DNA of 64,000 nt from an uncultured Bacteroides sp. (GCF_900547205.1 NZ_URFY01000004.1:1-64000); one strand, 5' to 3'; counted from the first letter of the stretch, positions 16,994-26,215 are shown. Numbers and translations: made by a program. Notes: generated by a model not told the origin, from the sequence alone.

Positions 16994-19426
16994 ATGAAAA
17001 GAATATCCGTTATACTACTGTCATTTTTACTATATCTGCCTCTATGCGCTCAGTTTAAAGGAACAGTCTGCATCGACTCCAATCTATCGGGCATATCCGA
17101 CAAAGGCAATAAGCCGCTGGCGGGAGTTATGGTAACTGACGGATTGAACGTAGTAAAAACGGATAAGAAAGGTCGGTTCTCTTTACCGGGATTCGAAAAG
17201 ACACATTTCATCTCTATCACTACCCCTGCTGGATACGAAACGCAGCAATTCTATATATCGACTAAAGAAGAGAATAGGAAAAGCTATGATTTCTTATTGA
17301 CCGAAAGTGAGCGGACACAAGAGAAAGAACATTCCTTCGTTCAAATCACCGACACGGAAGTGATGGGCGGACTGGGACGATGGGTGACCGACCTACAGCA
17401 TTACATCAACACCGAGAAACCCGCCTTTCTGATTCATACCGGAGACATCTGCTACGAATCGGGATTGAATATGCACAACCAAGTGGTTAATGCACAAACG
17501 ATGGACTGCCCCGTTTACTATTGCATAGGAAATCACGACTTAGTGAAAGGCAATTATGGTGAAGAGCTTTATGAATCTATTTACGGACCTACATGGTATT
17601 CTTTCAATGTAGGCAATACGCATTACGTTGTAACTCCGATGGCTCATGGCGACCACCCGACCAATTATACACAGACAGATGTGTACAACTGGCTGAAGAA
17701 TGACTTGGCAATGATGTCTGAAGGTCAATCGCTTATCGTATTCAATCACGACTTGTTCACTGCTTCCGATGACTTTGTGTTTAGAGCAAACAAGGAACAC
17801 GCCATCGACTTACGGAAATTCAACATCAAAGCACAGATATACGGACATATGCACTACAACTATGTTCGCAATCAGAATGGTATCTACACTATTTGTACAG
17901 GTACATTGGATAAAGGAGGCATCGACCATTCTCCTTCTTCTTTCAGAGAAATAAAAGTGAATGCTGACAATAACATTACAACAGAATTGCGATACACCTT
18001 CATCGAGCCGCAAGTTACGATTGTTTCTACGGACCCTGTTTCTGTCAATACCTATCATTCGCAGGGAAAGACCATGGAGGTATCTTATGTACTAAGTCGT
18101 GCGGAAGATAATCAGAAGATAACCGAGGGTAAGCTCCAACCTCTTACTGACTGGAACTGGGCGGAAAACATACAAATCCCTGCCAACGAAGATGGGAAAG
18201 AACTGAAACTCACAGTCACTTCTCTTTTCAAAGACGGAAAGAAAGCTACTGACACCCGTCTGTTCCGCTATCAAAAGGAGACCAGACAGACTATCATCCC
18301 CGGTGAAAACTGGAATACATTGCTGCAAAATGCCGCTCATACAGGTGGTATCAACAACTCTAAAATAGAACTTCCCCTTCAACTGCAATGGACAGCCAAT
18401 GCTGGGAGCAATATCTTCATGACTTCTCCGGTTATAGCAGAGCAGAAAGTATTTATTGCTACCACAGACGACAACGTGCCCTTGAACACGCACGTCTGCG
18501 CTTTCGACCTCACCACGGGAAAGCCTTTATGGAAATTCCCGACGGAGAACTCGGTGAAGAATACCATTGCTTATGAGAATGGAATTATCGTAGCTCAGGA
18601 TGCCGCTTGCAATCTATATGCCCTCAATGCCGAAACCGGCAAACTGCTATGGAAACAGTATATGAATCATGGCAGCTACCCCTATCTACCCGAAGGACTG
18701 ACTGTTGAGAAAGGAATTGTCTATGCCGGAATCGGCACAGGCTTATCCGCCTACGACCTGAAAACAGGACGCACAATATGGACCAATAAAGACTGGAGAC
18801 AACGGGAAGGTGGAACCACCACTCTGACTGTTGCCGACAATGTGCTTATCAGCGGCACCCAATGGGGAGGTCTGTACGCCAACGACATACATACCGGAAA
18901 ACAACTCTGGATGCTATCGGACGACGGATTCAGAAATCGTGGTGCTTCTCCTGTATACAAAGAAGGAAAGCTATGGATTATCTCTGCGAAAAGCTTCTTC
19001 ACCATCGAACCTCAAACAGGAAAGGTGCTTCAAAAGAAGGAACTATCTGCCAACGTAGACGTTACCTCTACCCCACTTATCACGGAGCATGAGATTATCT
19101 TCGGCACTGCGGACCATGGAGTAATTGCACTGGATAAATCAACTCTTTTCAACAAATGGAAAGCGGAGACGAATCCCTCTCTCTTGTTCACGGCTCCTTA
19201 TTCTACCACCCCGCAAGCCGGAGTGGAGACAAGCCCCGTAGCATCACAAGGCATCGTTTACATCGGAGCTTCCGACGGCTATTTGTATGCTCTCGACGCT
19301 TCTACCGGCATCATAAAAGACAAAATCAATCTCGGTGCACCGATTTTCTCTACCGTAGCAGTTTCAGGAAATAGTATGATTGTTTGCGACTTTGCCGGGA
19401 ATGTTTATTGCTTTTCGTCGAAGTAG
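16994..19426 (+). CDS. Calcineurin-like phosphoesterase fused to PQQ-type propeller
   Basis: The 810-residue exported protein has a signal peptide (LPLCAQ) and an N-terminal beta domain like that of Bacteroides metallophosphatases (about 22-105). A calcineurin-like metallophosphoesterase domain follows (about 112-335) with HTGDICYE, GNHDLVKG, FNHD and GHMH motifs. The first metal motif reads TDTE where many members have DxH. From about residue 430 onward there are PQQ-like propeller blades (KPLWKF, GKLLWKQ, YALDASTG). The substrate is unknown. Co-transcription with the symporter suggests a role in processing or sensing the imported compound or its phosphorylated form, which is inference. Confidence 0.85.
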   Translation: MKRISVILLSFLLYLPLCAQFKGTVCIDSNLSGISDKGNKPLAGVMVTDGLNVVKTDKKGRFSLPGFEKTHFISITTPAGYETQQFYISTKEENRKSYDFLLTESERTQEKEHSFVQITDTEVMGGLGRWVTDLQHYINTEKPAFLIHTGDICYESGLNMHNQVVNAQTMDCPVYYCIGNHDLVKGNYGEELYESIYGPTWYSFNVGNTHYVVTPMAHGDHPTNYTQTDVYNWLKNDLAMMSEGQSLIVFNHDLFTASDDFVFRANKEHAIDLRKFNIKAQIYGHMHYNYVRNQNGIYTICTGTLDKGGIDHSPSSFREIKVNADNNITTELRYTFIEPQVTIVSTDPVSVNTYHSQGKTMEVSYVLSRAEDNQKITEGKLQPLTDWNWAENIQIPANEDGKELKLTVTSLFKDGKKATDTRLFRYQKETRQTIIPGENWNTLLQNAAHTGGINNSKIELPLQLQWTANAGSNIFMTSPVIAEQKVFIATTDDNVPLNTHVCAFDLTTGKPLWKFPTENSVKNTIAYENGIIVAQDAACNLYALNAETGKLLWKQYMNHGSYPYLPEGLTVEKGIVYAGIGTGLSAYDLKTGRTIWTNKDWRQREGGTTTLTVADNVLISGTQWGGLYANDIHTGKQLWMLSDDGFRNRGASPVYKEGKLWIISAKSFFTIEPQTGKVLQKKELSANVDVTSTPLITEHEIIFGTADHGVIALDKSTLFNKWKAETNPSLLFTAPYSTTPQAGVETSPVASQGIVYIGASDGYLYALDASTGIIKDKINLGAPIFSTVAVSGNSMIVCDFAGNVYCFSSK

Positions 19427-19443
19427 TTTTTCGCACCCACCGC

Positions 19444-19474
19444 GTTGTAATTTGAAGATTATCACGTATCTTTG
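19444..19474 (+). promoter_or_regulatory. Promoter of the acetyltransferase-like gene
   Basis: GTTG at 19444-19447, a 19-bp spacer and the consensus TATCTTTG at 19467-19474. The ATG is at 19498, giving a leader of about 17 nt. Confidence 0.7.
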
Positions 19475-19497
19475 CATCTCAATCATAAATACGAGAT

Positions 19498-20637
19498 ATG
19501 GCTATTACAATCAAGAAAGTCTCTACAAAAAGAGAACTGAAGAAATTCATTCGCTTCAATTACAGGATGTATAAGGACAATCCTTATTCCGTGCCCGACC
19601 TCTACGACGATATGCTCAACACATTCAACAAGAAGAAGAATGCAGCATTCGAGTTTTGTGAAGCCGATTATTTTCTGGCATACGAAAACGACAAAATAGT
19701 AGGGCGCGTAGCAGCCATTGTCAACAACCGCGCCAACGAGAAATGGGGGTGCAAGAACGTCCGCTTCGGATGGATAGATTTCATCGACAATCCCGAAGTA
19801 TCCGCCGCCCTCATCAAAACCGTGGAAGACTGGGGAAAGGAACGCGGCATGACCCACATTGTAGGCCCGCTTGGTTTCACTGATTTCGATGCCGAAGGAA
19901 TGCTCATTGAAGGTTTCGACCAACTCAGCACCATGGCAACCATCTACAACCACCCCTACTATCCCGTACACATGGAGAAACTCGGATTTGAAAAAGACGC
20001 CGACTGGGTGGAATATCAAATCTACATCCCCGAAGCCATCCCCGAGAAGCACAAACGTATCTCCGAACTGATTCAACGAAAATACAACCTCAAGATTAAA
20101 AAATATACCTCCGGCGCTAAGATAGCCAAAGACTACGGACAGAAGATCTTTGAACTGATGAACGAAGCCTACAGCCCACTCTACGGCTACTCACCCCTGA
20201 CGCAACGTCAGATTGACCAATACGTGAAAATGTATCTCCCGATTCTCGACCTGCGCATGGTAACTCTTATCACCGATGCCAACGACGAACTGGTCGGCGT
20301 AGGCATCTCCATGCCCTCACTTGCCGAAGCGTTGCAAAAGTCGCACGGACGATTACTGCCCTTCGGATGGTTCTATCTGCTAAAGGCACTTTTCATGAAA
20401 CGACGTGCAAAAATGCTTGATTTACTACTCGTTGCAGTGAAGCCCGAATACCAGAACAAAGGTGTTAACGCTTTGTTATTTTCCGATTTAATTCCAATTT
20501 ATCAGAAATTAGGTTTTATCTTTGCAGAAAGCAACCCCGAACTGGAGATGAACGGAAAGGTTCAAGCTCAATGGGATTACTTTGAAACTAACCAACATAA
20601 GCGCCGCCGTGCGTTCATCAAAGAGATAATGGGATAA
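19498..20637 (+). CDS. GNAT-fold acetyltransferase-like protein
   Basis: The 379-residue cytoplasmic protein is of a type common in Bacteroidetes. The C-terminal third has the acetyl-CoA binding pattern of GNAT enzymes (VAVKPEYQNKGVNALLF, about 315-331), and an earlier copy of the fold may lie at 60-150 (YENDKIVGRVAAI). No substrate can be assigned. It has its own promoter and is followed by a 92-bp gap containing an inverted repeat element, so it is probably not co-regulated with parE. Confidence 0.75.
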   Translation: MAITIKKVSTKRELKKFIRFNYRMYKDNPYSVPDLYDDMLNTFNKKKNAAFEFCEADYFLAYENDKIVGRVAAIVNNRANEKWGCKNVRFGWIDFIDNPEVSAALIKTVEDWGKERGMTHIVGPLGFTDFDAEGMLIEGFDQLSTMATIYNHPYYPVHMEKLGFEKDADWVEYQIYIPEAIPEKHKRISELIQRKYNLKIKKYTSGAKIAKDYGQKIFELMNEAYSPLYGYSPLTQRQIDQYVKMYLPILDLRMVTLITDANDELVGVGISMPSLAEALQKSHGRLLPFGWFYLLKALFMKRRAKMLDLLLVAVKPEYQNKGVNALLFSDLIPIYQKLGFIFAESNPELEMNGKVQAQWDYFETNQHKRRRAFIKEIMG

Positions 20638-20712
20638 TTTGCCAATGTGCTAATGTGCCAATTACTATGCAGCATAGTGCAGCCCATTGGCATATTAGCA
20701 AATTAGCAAATT
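20636..20712. repeat. Palindromic element with 8-bp tandem units
   Basis: The left arm (20636-20663) contains units of the form TGCCAATG, TGCTAATG, TGCCAATT. The right arm (20685-20712) is its reverse complement with four mismatches over 28 bp, and is itself made of CATTGGCA, TATTAGCA, AATTAGCA. The centre holds ACTATGC-A-GCATAGT, so the element can fold almost completely. It fills the gap between the acetyltransferase gene and parE. Confidence 0.75.
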
Positions 20713-20729
20713 GAATAATTATTAAAAGT

Positions 20730-22607
20730 ATGGAAGAGAACGAATTGATACCTGTAGACATCAACAATGCAGTAGAGTACACTGACGACAACATCCGCCA
20801 CCTGAGCGACATGGAACACGTGCGCACACGTCCCGGTATGTACATCGGTAGGCTGGGCGACGGTGCACACGCCGAAGACGGAATCTATGTCCTCCTGAAA
20901 GAAGTAATAGACAACAGTATCGACGAGTTCAAGATGCAAGCCGGAAAGAAAATCGAGATTATCGTTGAAGAAAACCTGCGCGTCAGCGTTCGCGACTACG
21001 GACGGGGCATTCCACAAGGAAAGCTGATTGAAGCCGTCAGTATGCTGAACACAGGCGGTAAGTACGATAGCAAGGCATTCAAGAAAAGCGTCGGACTGAA
21101 CGGTGTCGGTGTGAAAGCCGTCAACGCACTGAGCTCCCGCTTTGAAGTACGCAGCTACCGTGACGGAAAAGTACGCATCGCCACCTTCTCTAAAGGCGAA
21201 CTGCAAACCGATGAGACGCAGAATACCGAAGAGGAGAACGGAACGTACATCTTCTTCGAACCGGATAATACACTGTTCCTGAACTACAGCTTCAAGCCCG
21301 AGTTTATTGAGACGATGCTACGCAACTACACGTACCTCAACACGGGACTTGCCATCATCTATAACGGTCACCGCATCGTGTCGCGCAACGGTCTAGTGGA
21401 CTTGCTCAACGACAACATGACGGCTACCGGACTTTATCCCATCATCCACCTGAAAGGAGAAGACATCGAAATTGCCTTCACCCACACCGGACAGTACGGA
21501 GAAGAATATTACTCATTCGTCAACGGACAGCATACCACCCAAGGAGGTACTCATCAGAGTGCTTTCAAGGAACACATTGCCCGCACCATTAAGGAGTTCT
21601 TCAACAAGAACATGGACTACACCGATATCCGTAACGGATTGGTGGCAGCCATTGCCGTCAACATAGAAGAGCCCATCTTTGAGAGCCAGACCAAGACGAA
21701 GCTGGGTTCTACCAACATGACTCCCGGAGGCGTGACCGTGAACAAGTACGTGGGCGACTTCATCAAACTGGAAGTTGACAACTTCCTTCACAAGAATGCT
21801 GACGTAGCCGAAGCCATCTTGCAAAAGATACAGGAATCGGAAAAGGAACGCAAAGCCATCGCCGGTGTAACGAAACTGGCACGTGAGCGTGCCAAAAAAG
21901 CAAATCTGCACAACCGTAAACTACGTGACTGTCGCCTGCATCTGAACGACCCGAAGGGTAAAGGACTCGAAGAAGAATCGTGTATCTTCATCACCGAGGG
22001 AGATTCTGCCAGCGGTTCCATCACCAAGAGCCGCGACGTGAACACGCAGGCAGTATTCAGCCTTCGCGGTAAACCGCTGAACTCTTTCGGGCTGACCAAA
22101 AAGGTGGTCTACGAGAACGAAGAATTTAACCTGCTGCAAGCAGCTTTGAACATAGAAGACGGAATAGAGGGATTGCGCTACAACAAAGTAATCGTAGCCA
22201 CCGATGCCGACGTGGACGGTATGCACATCCGCCTGCTGCTTATCACGTTCTTCCTGCAATTCTTCCCCGACCTTATCAAGAAGGGGCACGTATATATCCT
22301 ACAGACTCCGTTGTTCCGCGTGCGCAACAAGAAAAAGACCATCTATTGCTACAGCGACGAGGAACGCGTCAATGCCATCAACGAGTTGAGTCCGAATCCG
22401 GAAATCACCCGATTCAAAGGATTGGGAGAGATTTCACCGGACGAGTTCAAACACTTTATCGGCAAAGATATGCGCTTGGAGCAAGTGTCGCTGCGCAAGA
22501 CGGACGGGGTGAAAGAACTTCTGGAGTTCTACATGGGCAAGAATACCATGGAACGACAGAACTTTATTATAGACAATCTGGTTATAGAAGAAGATTTGGC
22601 ATCATGA
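20730..22607 (+). CDS. parE: Topoisomerase IV subunit B (ParE/GyrB-type)
   Basis: This is the ATPase subunit of a type IIA topoisomerase that decatenates chromosomes. The 625-residue product shows the GHKL ATPase motifs (EVIDNSIDEF, DYGRGIP, LNTGGKYD, VGLNGVGVKAVNALS), the transducer region, then a TOPRIM domain (ITEGDSASG, ATDADVDGMHIR). The length and the short form without a long insert fit ParE rather than GyrB, but the two are close and parC is not in the window. The stop overlaps the coaD start by four bases (ATGA), which implies translational coupling. Confidence 0.88.
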   Translation: MEENELIPVDINNAVEYTDDNIRHLSDMEHVRTRPGMYIGRLGDGAHAEDGIYVLLKEVIDNSIDEFKMQAGKKIEIIVEENLRVSVRDYGRGIPQGKLIEAVSMLNTGGKYDSKAFKKSVGLNGVGVKAVNALSSRFEVRSYRDGKVRIATFSKGELQTDETQNTEEENGTYIFFEPDNTLFLNYSFKPEFIETMLRNYTYLNTGLAIIYNGHRIVSRNGLVDLLNDNMTATGLYPIIHLKGEDIEIAFTHTGQYGEEYYSFVNGQHTTQGGTHQSAFKEHIARTIKEFFNKNMDYTDIRNGLVAAIAVNIEEPIFESQTKTKLGSTNMTPGGVTVNKYVGDFIKLEVDNFLHKNADVAEAILQKIQESEKERKAIAGVTKLARERAKKANLHNRKLRDCRLHLNDPKGKGLEEESCIFITEGDSASGSITKSRDVNTQAVFSLRGKPLNSFGLTKKVVYENEEFNLLQAALNIEDGIEGLRYNKVIVATDADVDGMHIRLLLITFFLQFFPDLIKKGHVYILQTPLFRVRNKKKTIYCYSDEERVNAINELSPNPEITRFKGLGEISPDEFKHFIGKDMRLEQVSLRKTDGVKELLEFYMGKNTMERQNFIIDNLVIEEDLAS

Positions 22608-23059
22608 GAAGAGCAATATTCCCGGGTACATTCGACCCCTTCACCATCGGACATTATTCGGTAGTGGAACGTGCACTGACCTTTATGGATGAAGTAGTGA
22701 TTGGTATCGGTATCAACGAGAACAAGAATACGTATTTCCCCATCGAAAAAAGGGTGGAGATGATTCGGGAATTGTATGCAGACGACCCGCGCATTACGGT
22801 GATGTCCTATGACTGCCTGACGATTGACTTCGCGCAGGAAGTGCAAGCGAAATTCATCATCCGCGGCATCCGCACTGTGAAAGATTTCGAGTATGAAGAA
22901 ACCATTGCCGATATCAACCGCAAACTAGCGGGCATCGAAACTATCCTGCTTTTCACCGAACCGGAGCTGACGTGCGTCAGTTCTACGATTGTACGCGAGT
23001 TGCTGAGTTTTAATAAAGATATCAGCCAGTTTATTCCGAAAGGGATGAAGATTAATTGA
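22604..23059 (+). CDS. coaD: Phosphopantetheine adenylyltransferase
   Basis: CoaD transfers AMP from ATP to 4'-phosphopantetheine, the penultimate step of coenzyme A synthesis. The 151-residue product has the nucleotidyltransferase signature FPGTFDPFTIGH near the start, then RGIRTVKDFEYE and the C-terminal SSTIVRELL motif. The frame is open from 22346, but the family start and the ATGA overlap with parE fix it at 22604. It is the usual full length for the family. Confidence 0.95.
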   Translation: MRRAIFPGTFDPFTIGHYSVVERALTFMDEVVIGIGINENKNTYFPIEKRVEMIRELYADDPRITVMSYDCLTIDFAQEVQAKFIIRGIRTVKDFEYEETIADINRKLAGIETILLFTEPELTCVSSTIVRELLSFNKDISQFIPKGMKIN

Positions 23060-23098
23060 GAGTGTTTAGTTTGCAGACTGCGTTATGATTTATTTCTC

Positions 23099-23168
23099 AG
23101 ACGCAGATGACGCGGATAACGCGGATTTTTAAATTACAGAATCAGCGTCATCCGCGTTATCCGCGTCT
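23099..23168. repeat. Palindromic element with 9-bp tandem units
   Basis: Three 9-bp units (GACGCAGAT, GACGCGGAT, AACGCGGAT; 23100-23126) are mirrored by three inverted units (ATCAGCGTC, ATCCGCGTT, ATCCGCGTC; 23141-23167) across a 14-bp AT-rich spacer. The arms pair with four mismatches in 28 bp. It lies between coaD and the S41 protease gene and could act as a terminator-like hairpin. GACGCGGAT-type repeats are, from memory, common in Bacteroides intergenic DNA. Confidence 0.8.
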
Positions 23169-23213
23169 AAAAGATTGAAACCACATATTAAACATATTAA
23201 ATAAAGTAAGATT

Positions 23214-24797
23214 ATGAATAAGATTAAAATATATGCCCTTCTGGCTTGTCTGTGGACGACTTCTGCTATTCAAGCACAAAACTTCGGTTCCGCCGCCATG
23301 CGCAAGCTGCAAATGGCAGAGTTTGCAATTTCCAACTTCTATGTGGACAAAGTAGATGAAGACAAGCTGGTAGAAGAAGCTATCATCAAGATGCTGGCGC
23401 AACTCGACCCGCACTCCACCTACTCCGATGCCGAAGAAGTGAAAAAGATGAACGAACCGCTTCAAGGTAATTTCGAGGGTATCGGCGTACAATTCCAGAT
23501 GATTGAGGATACACTGCTGGTGGTGCAACCTGTCAGCAACGGACCTTCCGAGAAAGTGGGCATCCTTGCCGGCGACCGCATCATTGCGGTCAACGACACT
23601 GCCATTGCAGGTGTAAAGATGAGCACGGAAGATATCATGAAACGTCTCCGTGGCCCAAAGAATTCTAAAGTAGACCTGAGGATTGTTCGCCGTGGTGTGC
23701 AAGACCCGCTACTCTTCACCGTGAAAAGAGACAAGATACCTATCCTCAGCCTAGATGCTGCTTATATGATTCAGCCTAAAACGGGATATATCCGCATCAA
23801 CCGCTTCGGCGCCACTACTGCCGAGGAATTTAAGAAAGCAATGAAAGACCTCCAGAAGCAAGGAATGAAAGATATGATTCTCGACCTTCAAGGCAATGGG
23901 GGAGGTTATCTGAATGCTGCCATTGACCTTGCCAACGAGTTTCTGGGTCAGAAAGAACTGATTGTTTACACCGAAGGGCGCACCGCCAAACGCGCTGACT
24001 TCTACGCCAAAGGTAACGGAGAGTTTCGTAACGGCCGCCTCATCGTATTGGTAGATGAATATACCGCTTCCGCCAGCGAAATTGTCAGCGGTGCCGTGCA
24101 AGATTGGGACAGAGGTGTCATCGTAGGTCGCCGCTCCTTTGGAAAAGGATTGGTGCAACGCCCTATCGACCTTCCGGACGGTTCGATGATTCGACTGACC
24201 ATTGCCCGATATTATACCCCGTCGGGACGCTCCATCCAGAAGCCGTATGACAGCACTGTCGATTATAACAAGGACCTGATAGAACGTTTCAACCGTGGAG
24301 AGCTGATGAATGCGGACAGTATCCACTTCCCCGATTCACTAAAGACGCAGACTAAGAAGTTGGGACGTACCGTTTATGGCGGTGGTGGCATCATGCCCGA
24401 TTATTTCGTTCCTATCGACACTACTGTGTATACAGACTATCACAGGAATCTGGTTGCCAAAGGCGTAGTCATCAAATTTACGATGAACTTCATAGAAGGA
24501 CACCGGAAGGAATTGGCAGAGAAGTATAAGAAGTTCGACAGCTTCAACGACAAGTTCGTGATTGACAATGCCATGCTGACCACTCTGAAAGAGATGGGCG
24601 ACAAGGAGGGTGTGAAGTTTGACGAGAAACAATACGAGAAGTCCCTACCGCTTATCAAAGCCCAACTCAAAGCATTGATTGCGCGCGACCTCTGGGATAT
24701 GAGCGAATACTTCCAAGTGATGAATGCCACCAACGAAAGTGTACAAAAGGCTTTGGAAATCCTGAACTCGGACGAGTATAAGAAGAAGTTGAAGTAA
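23214..24797 (+). CDS. S41 family C-terminal processing peptidase
   Basis: This is a serine protease of the CtpA/tail-specific group, exported via a signal peptide (TTSAIQA). A PDZ domain occupies about residues 85-165 (VSNGPSEKVGILAGDRI). The protease domain follows with GNGGGYLNAA, the serine in TASASEIVSG and the lysine in SFGKGLVQ, which form the Ser/Lys dyad. The 527 residues are typical for Bacteroides members. It probably trims periplasmic proteins. A CoaD-ParE-S41 order is consistent with a housekeeping block. No terminator was seen directly after it. Confidence 0.92.
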   Translation: MNKIKIYALLACLWTTSAIQAQNFGSAAMRKLQMAEFAISNFYVDKVDEDKLVEEAIIKMLAQLDPHSTYSDAEEVKKMNEPLQGNFEGIGVQFQMIEDTLLVVQPVSNGPSEKVGILAGDRIIAVNDTAIAGVKMSTEDIMKRLRGPKNSKVDLRIVRRGVQDPLLFTVKRDKIPILSLDAAYMIQPKTGYIRINRFGATTAEEFKKAMKDLQKQGMKDMILDLQGNGGGYLNAAIDLANEFLGQKELIVYTEGRTAKRADFYAKGNGEFRNGRLIVLVDEYTASASEIVSGAVQDWDRGVIVGRRSFGKGLVQRPIDLPDGSMIRLTIARYYTPSGRSIQKPYDSTVDYNKDLIERFNRGELMNADSIHFPDSLKTQTKKLGRTVYGGGGIMPDYFVPIDTTVYTDYHRNLVAKGVVIKFTMNFIEGHRKELAEKYKKFDSFNDKFVIDNAMLTTLKEMGDKEGVKFDEKQYEKSLPLIKAQLKALIARDLWDMSEYFQVMNATNESVQKALEILNSDEYKKKLK

Positions 24798-25037
24798 GTA
24801 CTCATGGTTTTAGAACCAGCCGGCATCCTTCAGCAATGCTCAGAATCATATTCATTCCCTTCTTTCGTGATGTCGACGGAGGTTAATGGTTTATGATTGG
24901 AAAGTGATTCACCGGAAAAAGCATATAGCATTAACTCGAATAAAGGTGGCATAGCCGGATATGAGACCTATTATACTTCATGAATGGTTCTGCATCCCAG
25001 TTTTAATATTAGAAAAAATTCGTTGCCTAATTAATTT

Positions 25038-25103
25038 GCGTTCCACTTAAGTTGAACTATCGTTCAACTTAAGTGGTTCGTTAGTTCAACTTAAGTCGAA
25101 CGA
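25038..25103. repeat. Array C: three 22-bp palindromic units (ACTTAAGT core)
   Basis: ACTTAAGT recurs at 25045, 25067 and 25089, exactly 22 bp apart. The unit consensus is close to the palindrome GTTCAACTTAAGTTGAAC. The first two units form a perfect inverted repeat with 15-bp arms (25043-25057, 25062-25076) and a TATC loop. The flanks GTTC/GAAC match array B. It lies in the 416-bp convergent gap between the S41 gene and the RhuM-Fic gene; 24798-25037 holds nothing else that I can name. Confidence 0.9.
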
Positions 25104-25213
25104 AAGCAGATTAGGATACCTGAAGATTAGTATAAGAAGTAATACTTTTAAAATCTTGCAGATGAGAATATAGCAATAACTCACAGTTTACTATAATATG
25201 CTTGGTTTCAGCC

Positions 25214-26188
25214 TTAATTATTCTTATTTATCAAATTGATTACTACTTTCACCATCATATCTTTTTCCTCCGTGCGGCTTTCGGCAATCATCAGCGTGAG
25301 TGCTACCAATGTGTTGTTACCAATCAATTTTGAGCCGTCGGATTTATATAATATGCCATTCTTCTCTAGAAACCAGAGAAACAGGAAAGCGGCAATACGT
25401 TTGTTTCCGTCACTAAAGGAATGATTTTTCACCACAAGATAAAACAACATCGCTGCTTTCTCTTCGATACTTGGATAAAGTTCTTCTCCGCCAAACGTCT
25501 GATAAATAGTGTTGATAGAACTTTTGAAGGATTGGTCTTTTTCATTGCCGAACAAATCACTGCTACCGAACTTATGCTGCAAAAGGTGGATAGCCTCCAT
25601 AGCTTCCTCATAGGTGGCACGAAATTCTCTAGTAGGTGTTGTGGAGTCCACTTCCAACTGCTGGAAATCATATTTATCCAGCGTATCCAAGCCGTAGGTA
25701 TAGTCGGTTATGACACGCAACAATCCGTTAGCTTCCTCCAAAGTAAGTTGTTTATGTTCGATGACGTTAGAAAGAAGGCGCACGGTGTTTTTCAAGTCCT
25801 CCAGTTGTTCTACCTTAGCTTGCTGATTGATGGCGTAACCTTTTATCAGATAGTCTTTCAGGACTTTGTTTGCCCAGACACGGAATTGAGTGCCACGTTG
25901 CGATTTTACACGGTAGCCGACAGAGGTTATCATTTCAATATTATAATATTCTACTTGATAACTTTTTCCATCCGAAGCAGTTGTCGCAAATTTTGCGACA
26001 ACTGGAATTCCTTCCAGTTCTTCCTTCTTCGCATTATTAATGTGTTTACCAATAGTCTTGATATCACGATCAAATAACTCAGACATTTGTTGCCGATTTA
26101 GCCACACCGTCTCATTCTCCAACTTTACATCAATTGAAGTCTTCCCATCCTTTGTCTGAAAGATGACAATATTTCCCCTATTGTCCAT
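25214..26188 (-). CDS. RhuM-like DNA-binding/virulence domain fused to Fic/Doc domain
   Basis: The 324-residue product has an N-terminal RhuM-type region (about 5-125, with VWLNRQQMSELF and FRVWANKVLKDYLIKGYAIN). A linker leads into a C-terminal Fic/Doc domain containing HSFSDGNKR (258-266 from the first Met), with the catalytic histidine H258. The DGNKR form is closer to Doc than to HPFxxGNGR Fic enzymes, so nucleotide transfer or phosphorylation of a protein target are both possible. No separate antitoxin gene adjoins it. The start at 26188 is preferred: GGAGG lies 7 bases upstream of it but only one base before the ATG at 26194. Confidence 0.82.
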   Translation of the reverse strand: MDNRGNIVIFQTKDGKTSIDVKLENETVWLNRQQMSELFDRDIKTIGKHINNAKKEELEGIPVVAKFATTASDGKSYQVEYYNIEMITSVGYRVKSQRGTQFRVWANKVLKDYLIKGYAINQQAKVEQLEDLKNTVRLLSNVIEHKQLTLEEANGLLRVITDYTYGLDTLDKYDFQQLEVDSTTPTREFRATYEEAMEAIHLLQHKFGSSDLFGNEKDQSFKSSINTIYQTFGGEELYPSIEEKAAMLFYLVVKNHSFSDGNKRIAAFLFLWFLEKNGILYKSDGSKLIGNNTLVALTLMIAESRTEEKDMMVKVVINLINKNN

Positions 26189-26215
26189 AATCATACCTCC
26201 TTTTTATAAATTGCA

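Noticed and set aside
22346..22603. N-terminal extension of CoaD
   Set aside because: Out-of-frame reading of parE; the family start is the ATG at 22604 overlapping the parE stop.
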